NCBI GenBank assembly: GCA_012800135.1
Contig: JAAZJV010000036.1
Span: 1 to 20,553 of the forward strand
Length of the DNA: 20,553 nt
Origin: Clostridiaceae bacterium
Lineage (GTDB): Bacteria > Bacillota > Clostridia > Saccharofermentanales > DTU023
Direction of reading: 5' to 3'
In this document: positions 1-6,792 of the stretch, one piece after another
Position numbering within the stretch: the stretch's first letter is position 1
Layout: every line of letters begins with the position of its first letter
Notes under the pieces: model-generated
Told to the model about the DNA's origin: nothing
The model's input: the letters and a program-made list of their open reading frames with translations, nothing else
The model's database searches: none
Program-made: the position numbers and the translations under genes

Positions 1-97
1 CAAAGGGTTGTCTCGTCTTTCTTAAAAATCTTTTTTACCAAGCAAGGCGGGGAACCATGTCCCTTTTTCAAATGTGCGAAAATTATGAAAATTTATC

Positions 98-133
98 GGT
101 TGCCTTGTCACTTGTCAGTATTTCAAGGCAACC
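98..133. terminator. Perfect 10-bp inverted repeat, possible terminator
   Basis: The arms ggttgccttg (98-107) and caaggcaacc (124-133) are perfectly complementary around a 16-nt loop. On the minus strand the stem is followed by an AT-rich stretch with short T runs, so it could end transcription of the regulator gene that stops at 310. The loop is long and there is no uninterrupted U tract, so termination is only a possibility. Confidence 0.3.
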
Positions 134-203
134 CTATACGATCCAAATCAAAAGCATTTTATATATATATATTCTTTTATATATTCTTTTAAAACGCAGC
201 TTA

Positions 204-256
204 AATGCAGCTTAATCATGATATATTCTTAAATGCAGCAATGCAGCTTAATCATG
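204..256. repeat. 17-bp direct repeat pair
   Basis: The 17-mer aatgcagcttaatcatg occurs at 204-220 and again at 240-256, a 36-bp start-to-start distance. Partial copies of the same words (cttaaatgcagc, atattctt) fill the space between them. The pattern looks like slipped-strand or decayed tandem duplication. No function is implied. Confidence 0.6.
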
Positions 257-309
257 TTCTGTAGTAATGATGTAATGATGACTACGCGAGGATATCTTAG
301 CAAATTAAC

Positions 310-900
310 TCATTTTACTTCGTACGAACACTTTATAAATTCCCAATTTCCAATCTCAAATTTTTTATCTGTGATATGTTTTGCAAGCTGACGCGTTTCA
401 ATAAATTCATCTGTGACGATGACAAAGAATTGCTTTTCTCCTTTTTCCACCAAGTAAAATTCTTTATCTGTGTTTTTTAAACTGTTGATTACAGATGGGA
501 TGCCAAAGGGCGCATCGGTTAAAAAACCGATCATGTTGTCCATTACTTTTTCAGCTTTTGTTAATTTTTGATTTCCAATCAGAGTATGAATGGTCGCGTT
601 CGGGAATTTTTCAATGATTACACGGTCTTTCTTCTTTTTCTTTGATCCTTTTCCGTAGTCAGATAAATTATACGCTTCACGTAATAAATGTTCTGCTACA
701 GCCTCTCCGTCATCGAGCAGGTAATCGACGCTCACGTTCAAGAGCTGTGCCAATGCTTTTAGATTATCTACGTCGGGAAGCCCCTTGTCTGATTCCCATT
801 TTGCAATGGCGGATCTCGACAGTGTCATTTTCTCCGCAAGTTGTTCCTGCGTCAGCCCGCACTGTTTTCTTGCTTCTTTAATTTTTTCTCCTAATGTCAT
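310..900 (-). CDS. XRE-family helix-turn-helix transcriptional regulator
   Basis: This is a 196-residue cytoplasmic DNA-binding regulator. Residues 1-65 are a textbook XRE/Cro-C1 helix-turn-helix: MTLGEKIKEARK, then the recognition-helix region GLTQEQLAEKMTLSRSAIAKWE, then the usual DNLKALAQLLNVSVDYLL tail. A Lys-rich linker (GSKKKKKD) leads to an alpha/beta C-terminal region of about 100 residues that I do not recognise; it may bind a ligand or mediate dimerisation. The frame stays open upstream to a TTG at 963, but the ATG at 900 is preceded by GGAGG at 8-nt spacing, and the first residues after it are the canonical start of the domain. It stands alone on the minus strand, divergent from the ABC importer 730 bp away. 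Its target is unknown; autoregulation is plausible given the inverted repeat at 983-1001. Confidence 0.88.
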   Translation of the reverse strand: MTLGEKIKEARKQCGLTQEQLAEKMTLSRSAIAKWESDKGLPDVDNLKALAQLLNVSVDYLLDDGEAVAEHLLREAYNLSDYGKGSKKKKKDRVIIEKFPNATIHTLIGNQKLTKAEKVMDNMIGFLTDAPFGIPSVINSLKNTDKEFYLVEKGEKQFFVIVTDEFIETRQLAKHITDKKFEIGNWEFIKCSYEVK

Positions 901-982
901 GTTCTTTACCTCCAACAGGTTAGATGTTGACTTTAGTTTTAGATAGGGGATGTCCCTTGACAATGTACTATACGTAGCATCG

Positions 983-1001
983 TTGTTACTCTCCGTAACA
1001 A
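983..1001. promoter_or_regulatory. Candidate operator of the XRE regulator
   Basis: The sequence ttgttac-tctcc-gtaacaa is a perfect 7-bp inverted repeat with a 5-bp centre. It lies about 83 bp upstream of the regulator's ATG at 900, in the region where its promoter should be. XRE/C1-type dimers commonly bind such short interrupted palindromes. Binding and autoregulation are inference. Confidence 0.45.
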
Positions 1002-1192
1002 AAGCATGTTATTAGCAAAATACCATTGCCTATAGTTATAGTCTTCTTGAAATTCTTATATTATCACTAACTTTTATACATCTTTATGGTTTTTATGGTT
1101 CGCGGGTTCGCGGAGATGGCTGCGTATCTTTCAGCCTGATTGTTATTGTGGTGCTAACATGCCTTTAATGTTGGCAGAGTAACACCGAATGA

Positions 1193-1345
1193 AATATTTC
1201 TTGTTCGCTCCATGCATACAAACAGCATAATTATGTAATTAAATACCTGAAGGGCGTCCTTTACGACGATATCGTAAAGCTATATGCCTGTCTGAATTGC
1301 GGAATCTATGATCAAAAAGTTGAAAATTGTCAGCACATCGACTGA
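1193..1345 (+). pseudogene. Decayed zinc-ribbon-like coding fragment
   Basis: This is an open stretch of 50 codons between two in-frame stops, ending in TGA at 1345, with no ATG/GTG/TTG start preceded by a ribosome binding site. The second half reads like real protein, with YVIKYLKGVLYDDIVKLYA followed by CLNCGIYDQKVENCQHID, a CxxC...CxH pattern suggestive of a small zinc-binding knuckle. It may be the 3' remnant of a lost gene, or chance. I do not recognise a parent family. Confidence 0.25.
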
Positions 1346-1443
1346 TCTATGAGGTGGCAAAAGCATTACGGTTACAGTTAATTATTGAAATATTAGACAG
1401 GTGTTTATGCGCAAATTTATGCACTATGTAAAGCCTCGTCACC

Positions 1444-1472
1444 TTGACACGGTATTTCTGTCATGCTAAAAT
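1444..1472 (+). promoter_or_regulatory. Sigma-70-type promoter of the ABC importer operon
   Basis: A consensus -35 TTGACA (1444-1449), a 17-bp spacer and a -10 TAAAAT (1467-1472) point toward the binding-protein gene. Transcription would begin near 1479, giving a leader of about 150 nt. The leader includes a short inverted repeat (tccct/aggga around 1485-1505) whose role is unknown. Confidence 0.7.
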
Positions 1473-1632
1473 TAACGTCGAATTGTCCCTTATATTTTAT
1501 AGGGAAAAGCATTAGGTTAAGAGGTGTTCTAGCGACATTTACTGTTGTACGCTTGGAGGCGTACATATTCTTTCGTCAAAGTTCATCCAAGAACCTGTAA
1601 AATGCATCAAAAAAACCATAAGGAGGGTTTGT

Positions 1633-4197
1633 ATGAAACGATTTACATTAGTTTTGTTCTCCTTGGTCATGGTATTGGCGTTGATGTTGACGGCGTGTAA
1701 GCCGACCGAACCTACCAAACCGACCGATCCCGTTCCCTCGGAGAGCAAAGAGACTGAGCCTAAACCATCTGAATCTGATCCTAAACCGACTGAGCCTGAA
1801 GTTAAGGAGCCGCGCAAGGGTGGTTGGCTAGACGAAGTTGTCGTGTCCGTTATTGATCAGCCGTCAGTCGTTGCTCAGCTAAACGCTGGCGCCATAGACG
1901 TCTACGTAAACGGCTTCGGCACAAATGGCTTAGCTGAACTGCAGGAGTCCGGCCTCGATTACGCTACATCTAACGGCACGTATTACTCTATTCAGTTCAA
2001 CCCGGCCGAGTTCGCATCAGGTGAGTATAACCCGTTCCGCAATCGCAAGATCCGCGAAGCTTTCAACCTCTTGATCGATCGTAACTACATTAACCAGGAG
2101 TACTACGCCGGCGGTTCATTGCTGAAGTGGTTCCCGATCATGACGAACTTTGGTGATTACGCTGACTTGGTCGACGTTTGCCGTCGTCTTGAGGCGGAGT
2201 ATGCTTACGACTTTGATAAGGCCGCAACGATCATTCGTGACGAAGTGGCAAAGGAAGGTTACGAGCTCAAAGACGGTAAGCTTGAAAAAGACGGTGAGCC
2301 TCTTGAGGTTGTATTCCTGATTCGTAGCGACGGTGACGGAACACGTAAGCTCTGGGGCAACTATCTTGCGGATCAGATGGAAAAAGTCGGTTTTACTGTT
2401 GTGCGTCAGGAAGGCACAGGCGCTGACCTCGGTCCGATCTGGATCAGTGGAGATCCAAAAGCTGGAGAGTGGCACATGTACACCGGCGGTTGGGGCGCCT
2501 CAGTCCTGAGCCGTGACCAGTCCAATATTTTCCAAGAGATGTACCTGAATACATCGGCACAGGGTATTGGTGTGTTCAAAGCGAACGTGTCCGATCCTGA
2601 GTTCCAAGATCTTGGTGACCGTCTCTACAACAAAGATTACGAGGATCTGGACGAGCGCCATGATATGATGGCTCGCGCACTCGAACTCTGTCTGCAAGAC
2701 TCCTTCCAAGTCTTCGTCGTTGACAGCAAGCAATTCGTTCCTTATGTAGACGGTGTTGTTGCGACAACCGACCTCGCTGCTGGCGTTGAGTCTGCTCAAA
2801 TCACGCCTTACACGCTCCGCTTTGCGGACAAAGAAGGTGGAACAATGCGCTGGGCAACTCAGCCGTTCCTATTTAACGGCCCGTGGAATCCCGTACTTGG
2901 TTCGAACACGACGTGCGACCAGGGTGCTGCTCGTATGACCGTTTCCTATGACTTCATATACGATCCATACACCGGCTTGGTTCATCCTTTCTTTGCTGAA
3001 AAAGCTGACCTCACCGTTGAAACAGGCACAATAATTAAGAAGACATTGGACTGGGTGAACCTTGACTTTGCTGACAAGATCGTCGTTCCTGAGGACGCTT
3101 GGTTGGATTGGGATCCGGTAGAGCAAAAATTCATTACGTCCGGCGAAAAGAATGAAGGCGCAGAGGTGACAGCAAAAGTTAAATCTGTCGTCACTTTTAG
3201 AGATGATCTTTTCGACGTCGTGAAATGGCACGATGGCAGTGATCTTTCAATGGCTGATATCATCATGTCTTTCATCATGGTCTATGATCGCGCCATGGAA
3301 GAATCTGCAATCTATGACGAGGCTGCTGTCTCTGATTATGAAAAATTCATGGATAAGTTCCGTGGTATTAAAATCATCTCCACAGATCCTTTGACCATCG
3401 AAGGCTATTCCGATATTGTCTATCAAGATGCTGAGCTCTCGGCCGCTGGAGCCGGTTCTCTTTGGATTAATCAATTCCAAGGCCAGGGTTCGTTCTCGCA
3501 ATTTGCGATGATGAACTCCGCTGAGGCTGCAGTTGAGCTTGTCTACACTGATTCCAAGGCGACGGAGAAGGACGTTGAACAGATGAGTCTGATTGGCGGC
3601 CCGAGTCTTGAAATTCTGGGCAAGCACCTCGACAAGCTGATTGAAGAAGGAACCATTCCTTACGAAGCGACTCTTGGCGAGTACATCACCAAGGAAGAGG
3701 CGGTTGAGCGCTACAAAGCTCTTAAAGCATACTTTGATTCTTACGGCAACTATTGGCAAGGTACTGGTCCTTACTTCCTTAAGTCAGTCGATATGAACGG
3801 TAAGTCACTCGTCATGGCTCATTTCGCGGACTATCCGGATCCTGCAGATCGTTGGGATCGCTACTCCGAGCCCATGCTCGCTGATGTTGACATCGAAGGT
3901 CCGGGTCAGGTAACTGCCGGTGAGGAAGCTGTTTTCGAAGTCTATATCACGTTCAAAGGAGAGCCTTACAAGCTTGATGACATCGACAAAGTTAAGTTCC
4001 TTGCCTATGATTCTGAGAACAACGTCGTACTGATCGACGACGCTGAAGCCGCAGAAGATGGCAAGTATGTGATCAATCTCTCAGCTGAAGACACTGAAAA
4101 GTTCGGTGACGGCGCAACCAAGATTGAAGTCGCGGTTGTTCCGCTCGTCGTCGCACAGCCTACTTTCCAATCGGTAGAGTTCATTACTAACAAGTAA
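1633..4197 (+). CDS. ABC transporter family-5-type solute-binding lipoprotein (large form)
   Basis: This 854-residue lipoprotein is the extracellular receptor of the importer encoded just downstream. Residues 1-21 form a lipoprotein signal peptide with lipobox LTAC and lipidated Cys22. A Pro/Thr/Glu-rich tether follows (about 23-62, TEPTKPTDP-type repeats). Residues about 65-395 resemble the C-terminal half of a family-5 (DppA/OppA-like) binding protein, with REAFNLLIDR near 141. Residues about 400-560 resemble the N-terminal half: GGTMRW near 402, then VVKWHDGSDLSMADI near 532. Residues about 753-854 form a beta-rich C-terminal domain. The usual order of halves is therefore swapped. From memory, similar about 850-residue proteins occur in Chloroflexi and some Bacillota. 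The ATG follows AAGGAGGG at good spacing. The substrate is not evident; peptide or oligosaccharide are the family options. Confidence 0.88.
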   Translation: MKRFTLVLFSLVMVLALMLTACKPTEPTKPTDPVPSESKETEPKPSESDPKPTEPEVKEPRKGGWLDEVVVSVIDQPSVVAQLNAGAIDVYVNGFGTNGLAELQESGLDYATSNGTYYSIQFNPAEFASGEYNPFRNRKIREAFNLLIDRNYINQEYYAGGSLLKWFPIMTNFGDYADLVDVCRRLEAEYAYDFDKAATIIRDEVAKEGYELKDGKLEKDGEPLEVVFLIRSDGDGTRKLWGNYLADQMEKVGFTVVRQEGTGADLGPIWISGDPKAGEWHMYTGGWGASVLSRDQSNIFQEMYLNTSAQGIGVFKANVSDPEFQDLGDRLYNKDYEDLDERHDMMARALELCLQDSFQVFVVDSKQFVPYVDGVVATTDLAAGVESAQITPYTLRFADKEGGTMRWATQPFLFNGPWNPVLGSNTTCDQGAARMTVSYDFIYDPYTGLVHPFFAEKADLTVETGTIIKKTLDWVNLDFADKIVVPEDAWLDWDPVEQKFITSGEKNEGAEVTAKVKSVVTFRDDLFDVVKWHDGSDLSMADIIMSFIMVYDRAMEESAIYDEAAVSDYEKFMDKFRGIKIISTDPLTIEGYSDIVYQDAELSAAGAGSLWINQFQGQGSFSQFAMMNSAEAAVELVYTDSKATEKDVEQMSLIGGPSLEILGKHLDKLIEEGTIPYEATLGEYITKEEAVERYKALKAYFDSYGNYWQGTGPYFLKSVDMNGKSLVMAHFADYPDPADRWDRYSEPMLADVDIEGPGQVTAGEEAVFEVYITFKGEPYKLDDIDKVKFLAYDSENNVVLIDDAEAAEDGKYVINLSAEDTEKFGDGATKIEVAVVPLVVAQPTFQSVEFITNK

Positions 4198-4231
4198 AAA
4201 TTCTACGTGACCTTAGATAGATAGGCACCCG

Positions 4232-4259
4232 GAGGGGCAAGTCCTAGTGCTTGCCCCTC
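4232..4259 (+). terminator. Stem-loop between binding-protein and permease genes (attenuator)
   Basis: A perfect GC-rich 10-bp stem, gaggggcaag (4232-4241) with cttgcccctc (4250-4259), encloses an 8-nt loop. Only TT follows, so it is likely a partial terminator or a 3'-end stabiliser rather than a full stop. It lies 35 bp after the binding-protein stop codon and 25 bp before the first permease start, the classic place for a structure that lets the binding protein exceed the membrane proteins. Confidence 0.65.
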
Positions 4260-4284
4260 TTAGGATATGTAAGAGGTTGTGCGT

Positions 4285-5418
4285 ATGGCAACTGAAAAAA
4301 AAAATATAGCCTTAGAATCAACGGTCGAATATAGCAAACAAGCGTCGCGTGCGACAGCGAAGCGGCTAATTCGATTCTTCTTTAGACGACTTATATTGCT
4401 GATTATCACGATCGTCGTCGGTGTCTACCTTACCATTATTGTCGCAAATATGGGTGGATACGTCGACAAAATATTAGATGCGGCCATTAGAGAAGAAGTT
4501 AATATGCAGGTCGCTCAAATTGCCGCTCAATCTGGCGGTATGTCTGATGATGTGCGACGAGAGATGATCGAAAGGGAGATCGCGCTTCGAAGAAGTGTTG
4601 CCGGACTCGATCAACCCTTTATCCGCAGATCTTTGACACATTTAAAGAATGCTCTGACACTCAATTTCGGTCGTGCTCGGTTCATGATCAGCGATCATGG
4701 TTCTCGCTACGTGCGAAATATTATTTTGGAGCGATTACCTGCGACACTGCTGTTGATGGGGACATCTCAGCTACTTTTATTTGTTGTGTCGTTGTTTTTA
4801 GCGTTAGCGGTATCTCGCCATTATGGAAGCTTTTGGGACAAGCTCATCGTTGCGCTGTCGCCGACTTCCTCCATTCCGCCTTGGTTTTACGGAATTTTCC
4901 TGATACTCATCTTTGCTGCATGGCTGAAGATCCTGCCTTTTGGCGGTATGGTCGATGCGCCGCCACCTCCCACGAAGATAGGATATTTCTTGAGTGTCTT
5001 AAAACACATGATTTTACCGGCTTTCTCGCTTTTTATTTCGAGTTTCATGATCAATACGTACTCTTGGAGAACGTTCTTCCTCATATATTCCAGCGAGGAT
5101 TACGTTGACATGGCCAAGGCCAAGGGATTGGGTTCACGCGCCATTGAGAGGCGCTATATCTTACGCCCCACAATGCCAAGTATTATCACGAGTTTTGCAC
5201 TCATGTTAGTCGGCATCTGGACCGGAGCAACTTTAACGGAGACGGTATTCCTTTGGCCGGGATTAGGAACAATTATTTATGAAGCAGTCAGCCGATACGA
5301 CACGGCTGTCATCGTTGGAACCACGATTATTCAGGCTTACCTGCTGGGTATTACCGTATTCCTTTTGGACTTCCTGTATGCCATCGTGGATCCTAGGGTT
5401 AAATTAGGGGGCAAGTAA
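4285..5418 (+). CDS. ABC transporter permease, DppB/OppB-like
   Basis: This is one of the two membrane channel subunits of the family-5-type importer. The ATG at 4285 is preferred over the GTG six bases earlier because AAGAGG sits 8 nt before the ATG, giving 377 residues. A first membrane helix (about residues 27-52) is followed by an extracytoplasmic segment of roughly 80-90 residues containing a charged, helical stretch (SDDVRREMIEREIALRR). The remaining five or so helices follow. The cytoplasmic EAA loop that docks on the ATPases is clear (DYVDMAKAKGLGSRAIERRY, about residue 274 onward). The C-terminus VDPRVKLGGK is typical of DppB proteins. The next permease begins 5 nt after its stop, indicating co-transcription and probable translational coupling. 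Confidence 0.9.
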   Translation: MATEKKNIALESTVEYSKQASRATAKRLIRFFFRRLILLIITIVVGVYLTIIVANMGGYVDKILDAAIREEVNMQVAQIAAQSGGMSDDVRREMIEREIALRRSVAGLDQPFIRRSLTHLKNALTLNFGRARFMISDHGSRYVRNIILERLPATLLLMGTSQLLLFVVSLFLALAVSRHYGSFWDKLIVALSPTSSIPPWFYGIFLILIFAAWLKILPFGGMVDAPPPPTKIGYFLSVLKHMILPAFSLFISSFMINTYSWRTFFLIYSSEDYVDMAKAKGLGSRAIERRYILRPTMPSIITSFALMLVGIWTGATLTETVFLWPGLGTIIYEAVSRYDTAVIVGTTIIQAYLLGITVFLLDFLYAIVDPRVKLGGK

Positions 5419-5423
5419 ACAAA

Positions 5424-6791
5424 ATGAAGCGACTAAAGGACTCTTTTAGAGATGTTGCCAGATATCCATCCGCCATCATCGGAATGATCATTGTTATTGC
5501 TCTCTTTGTTTTCTCTTTCTACACCATGTGGAAGATTCCATATAATGAGGCGATTAAAATGTGGCGAGCAAGTGAGAGCATCGTCTACAAAAACCCGAAA
5601 AATGCGAGACCGACTTGGGTCAACTGGTTCCGCAAGGATAAGTTGCCTGTCTCGGTCGATGTAGTAGCCGGTGAGGACGATGATTTTACTAAGGTGTCAG
5701 AACCGCGCGCTTCCGGCGGCAGTTCCATTGAATTCGTCTATACATTTGATTACAACTACAATGAGCTTCCGCAGGATTTTTTCTTGTACTTCACTGCAGA
5801 TTACCAGTCAAAGAACCCATTTATCTCGATGACCCTACTGACTCCATCCGGTGAAGATATAAAAATTGCTGACATAGGTATTACGAAAAATCAAAATTAT
5901 CGCTTTGAACAGGATGAAAAATTGCGAACGCGCCTGAAGCGTTTGCATAAGGGCAATGAGCCTGCTACGGCAATGCAAGGTCTTCTTAGCAAGCTCGGTT
6001 CAGATCCTTTTGAGATTGATAAGGGAACTTATAAACTTACGATTCAAGCGACCACTTTTGAGGAGGGATCGGATGTCGACGTCGAGTTGATCATGCACGG
6101 AAAAGTCTTCGGCTTCTTCGGTACTGACCATCTGCGTCGTGATTTAAAGGTTGCGATGATGTGGGGAGCGCCGATCGCGCTTGCGTTCGGGCTGACTGCA
6201 GCCTTGGGATCGGCGATCATTACAATGTTTATTTCGGCCGTAGGAACGTGGTTCGGCGGTTGGCTCGATGAGCTGATTCAGAGAATTACCGAAGTCAACA
6301 TGGTTATACCGTACTTTGCCGTCCTCATCATGGTGGGTACGTTTTATTCCCGAAGTATTTGGACATTATTGTTGGTGACGATCATCCTTAACATGTTTTC
6401 TGCGTCGGTCAAGTCACAAAGAGCTATTTTCTTACAAGTTAAAGAGTCGACTTATATTGAGGCGGCGATCGCGTATGGAGCCAGTGATTTACGTATTGTC
6501 ACACGTTATATGATTCCGCGCGTCATACCTATGATTATCCCCGGTCTGGTGTCGGCTGTTCCTTCTTATGTCTTCTTGGAAGCATCGCTTGCCTTGCTGG
6601 GTCTTGGCGATCCGTCGATCCCGACGTGGGGCAAAGTCATCAACGATGCCCGAACGTTTGGTGCACAATACCAAGGCATGTATTACTGGATTCTGGAGCC
6701 TGCCGTATTCTTGATGATTACAGGGTTTGGATTCGCGCTCTTGGGCTTTGCGCTTGACAGAATCTTTAATCCGAGACTGAGAGGTATGTAA
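5424..6791 (+). CDS. ABC transporter permease, DppC/OppC-like, with large extracytoplasmic insert
   Basis: Second membrane subunit of the importer, 455 residues, against roughly 280-350 for common DppC proteins. One N-terminal helix (about 16-36) is followed by an approximately 185-residue segment (about 40-225), polar and beta-rich, that should lie outside the membrane. The family signature FGTDHLRRDL then appears near residue 230. The transmembrane core follows, with the EAA loop (YIEAAIAYGASDLRIVTRYM) and the conserved LGLGDPSIPTWG stretch near the end. An AGGGGG sequence precedes the ATG at a rather long 12 nt, overlapping the end of the upstream gene. The insert may help dock the unusually large binding protein; that is inference. 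Confidence 0.9.
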   Translation: MKRLKDSFRDVARYPSAIIGMIIVIALFVFSFYTMWKIPYNEAIKMWRASESIVYKNPKNARPTWVNWFRKDKLPVSVDVVAGEDDDFTKVSEPRASGGSSIEFVYTFDYNYNELPQDFFLYFTADYQSKNPFISMTLLTPSGEDIKIADIGITKNQNYRFEQDEKLRTRLKRLHKGNEPATAMQGLLSKLGSDPFEIDKGTYKLTIQATTFEEGSDVDVELIMHGKVFGFFGTDHLRRDLKVAMMWGAPIALAFGLTAALGSAIITMFISAVGTWFGGWLDELIQRITEVNMVIPYFAVLIMVGTFYSRSIWTLLLVTIILNMFSASVKSQRAIFLQVKESTYIEAAIAYGASDLRIVTRYMIPRVIPMIIPGLVSAVPSYVFLEASLALLGLGDPSIPTWGKVINDARTFGAQYQGMYYWILEPAVFLMITGFGFALLGFALDRIFNPRLRGM

Positions 6792-6792
6792 G

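Larger units (their letters stand above)
1..309. other. AT-rich gene-free left flank with micro-repeats
   Basis: No convincing gene is visible. Frame 1 of the plus strand happens to be open to position 192, but it has no start, an odd Phe/Ile/Tyr-rich composition and runs through a hairpin and AT tracts, so it is not called. The segment holds a stem-loop at 98-133, an AT run at 161-191 with the 11-mer atattctttta twice at a 12-bp period, and a 17-bp direct repeat (204-220 and 240-256). It lies downstream of the minus-strand regulator that ends at 310, so its RNA end probably falls here. Confidence 0.6.
901..1632. other. Long intergenic region between regulator and ABC importer
   Basis: About 730 bp without an intact gene. 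It contains the candidate operator (983-1001), an imperfect hairpin with a 9-bp stem (1152-1176, one G-U pair), an 8-bp-stem hairpin (1259-1279), a coding-like fragment without a start (1193-1345), and a strong promoter-like sequence (1444-1472). The rest shows nothing I can name. Confidence 0.6.

Noticed and set aside
1..192. Open plus-strand frame at the left edge
   Set aside because: No start, Phe/Ile/Tyr-rich composition, and it runs through a hairpin and AT repeats; more likely chance than a gene end.
901..963. Longer TTG start for the XRE regulator
   Set aside because: The ATG at 900 has GGAGG at ideal spacing and begins the conserved domain; the extra 21 residues have no support.
1485..1505. 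Riboswitch in the importer leader
   Set aside because: Only a 5-bp stem is visible and no known riboswitch core was recognised.
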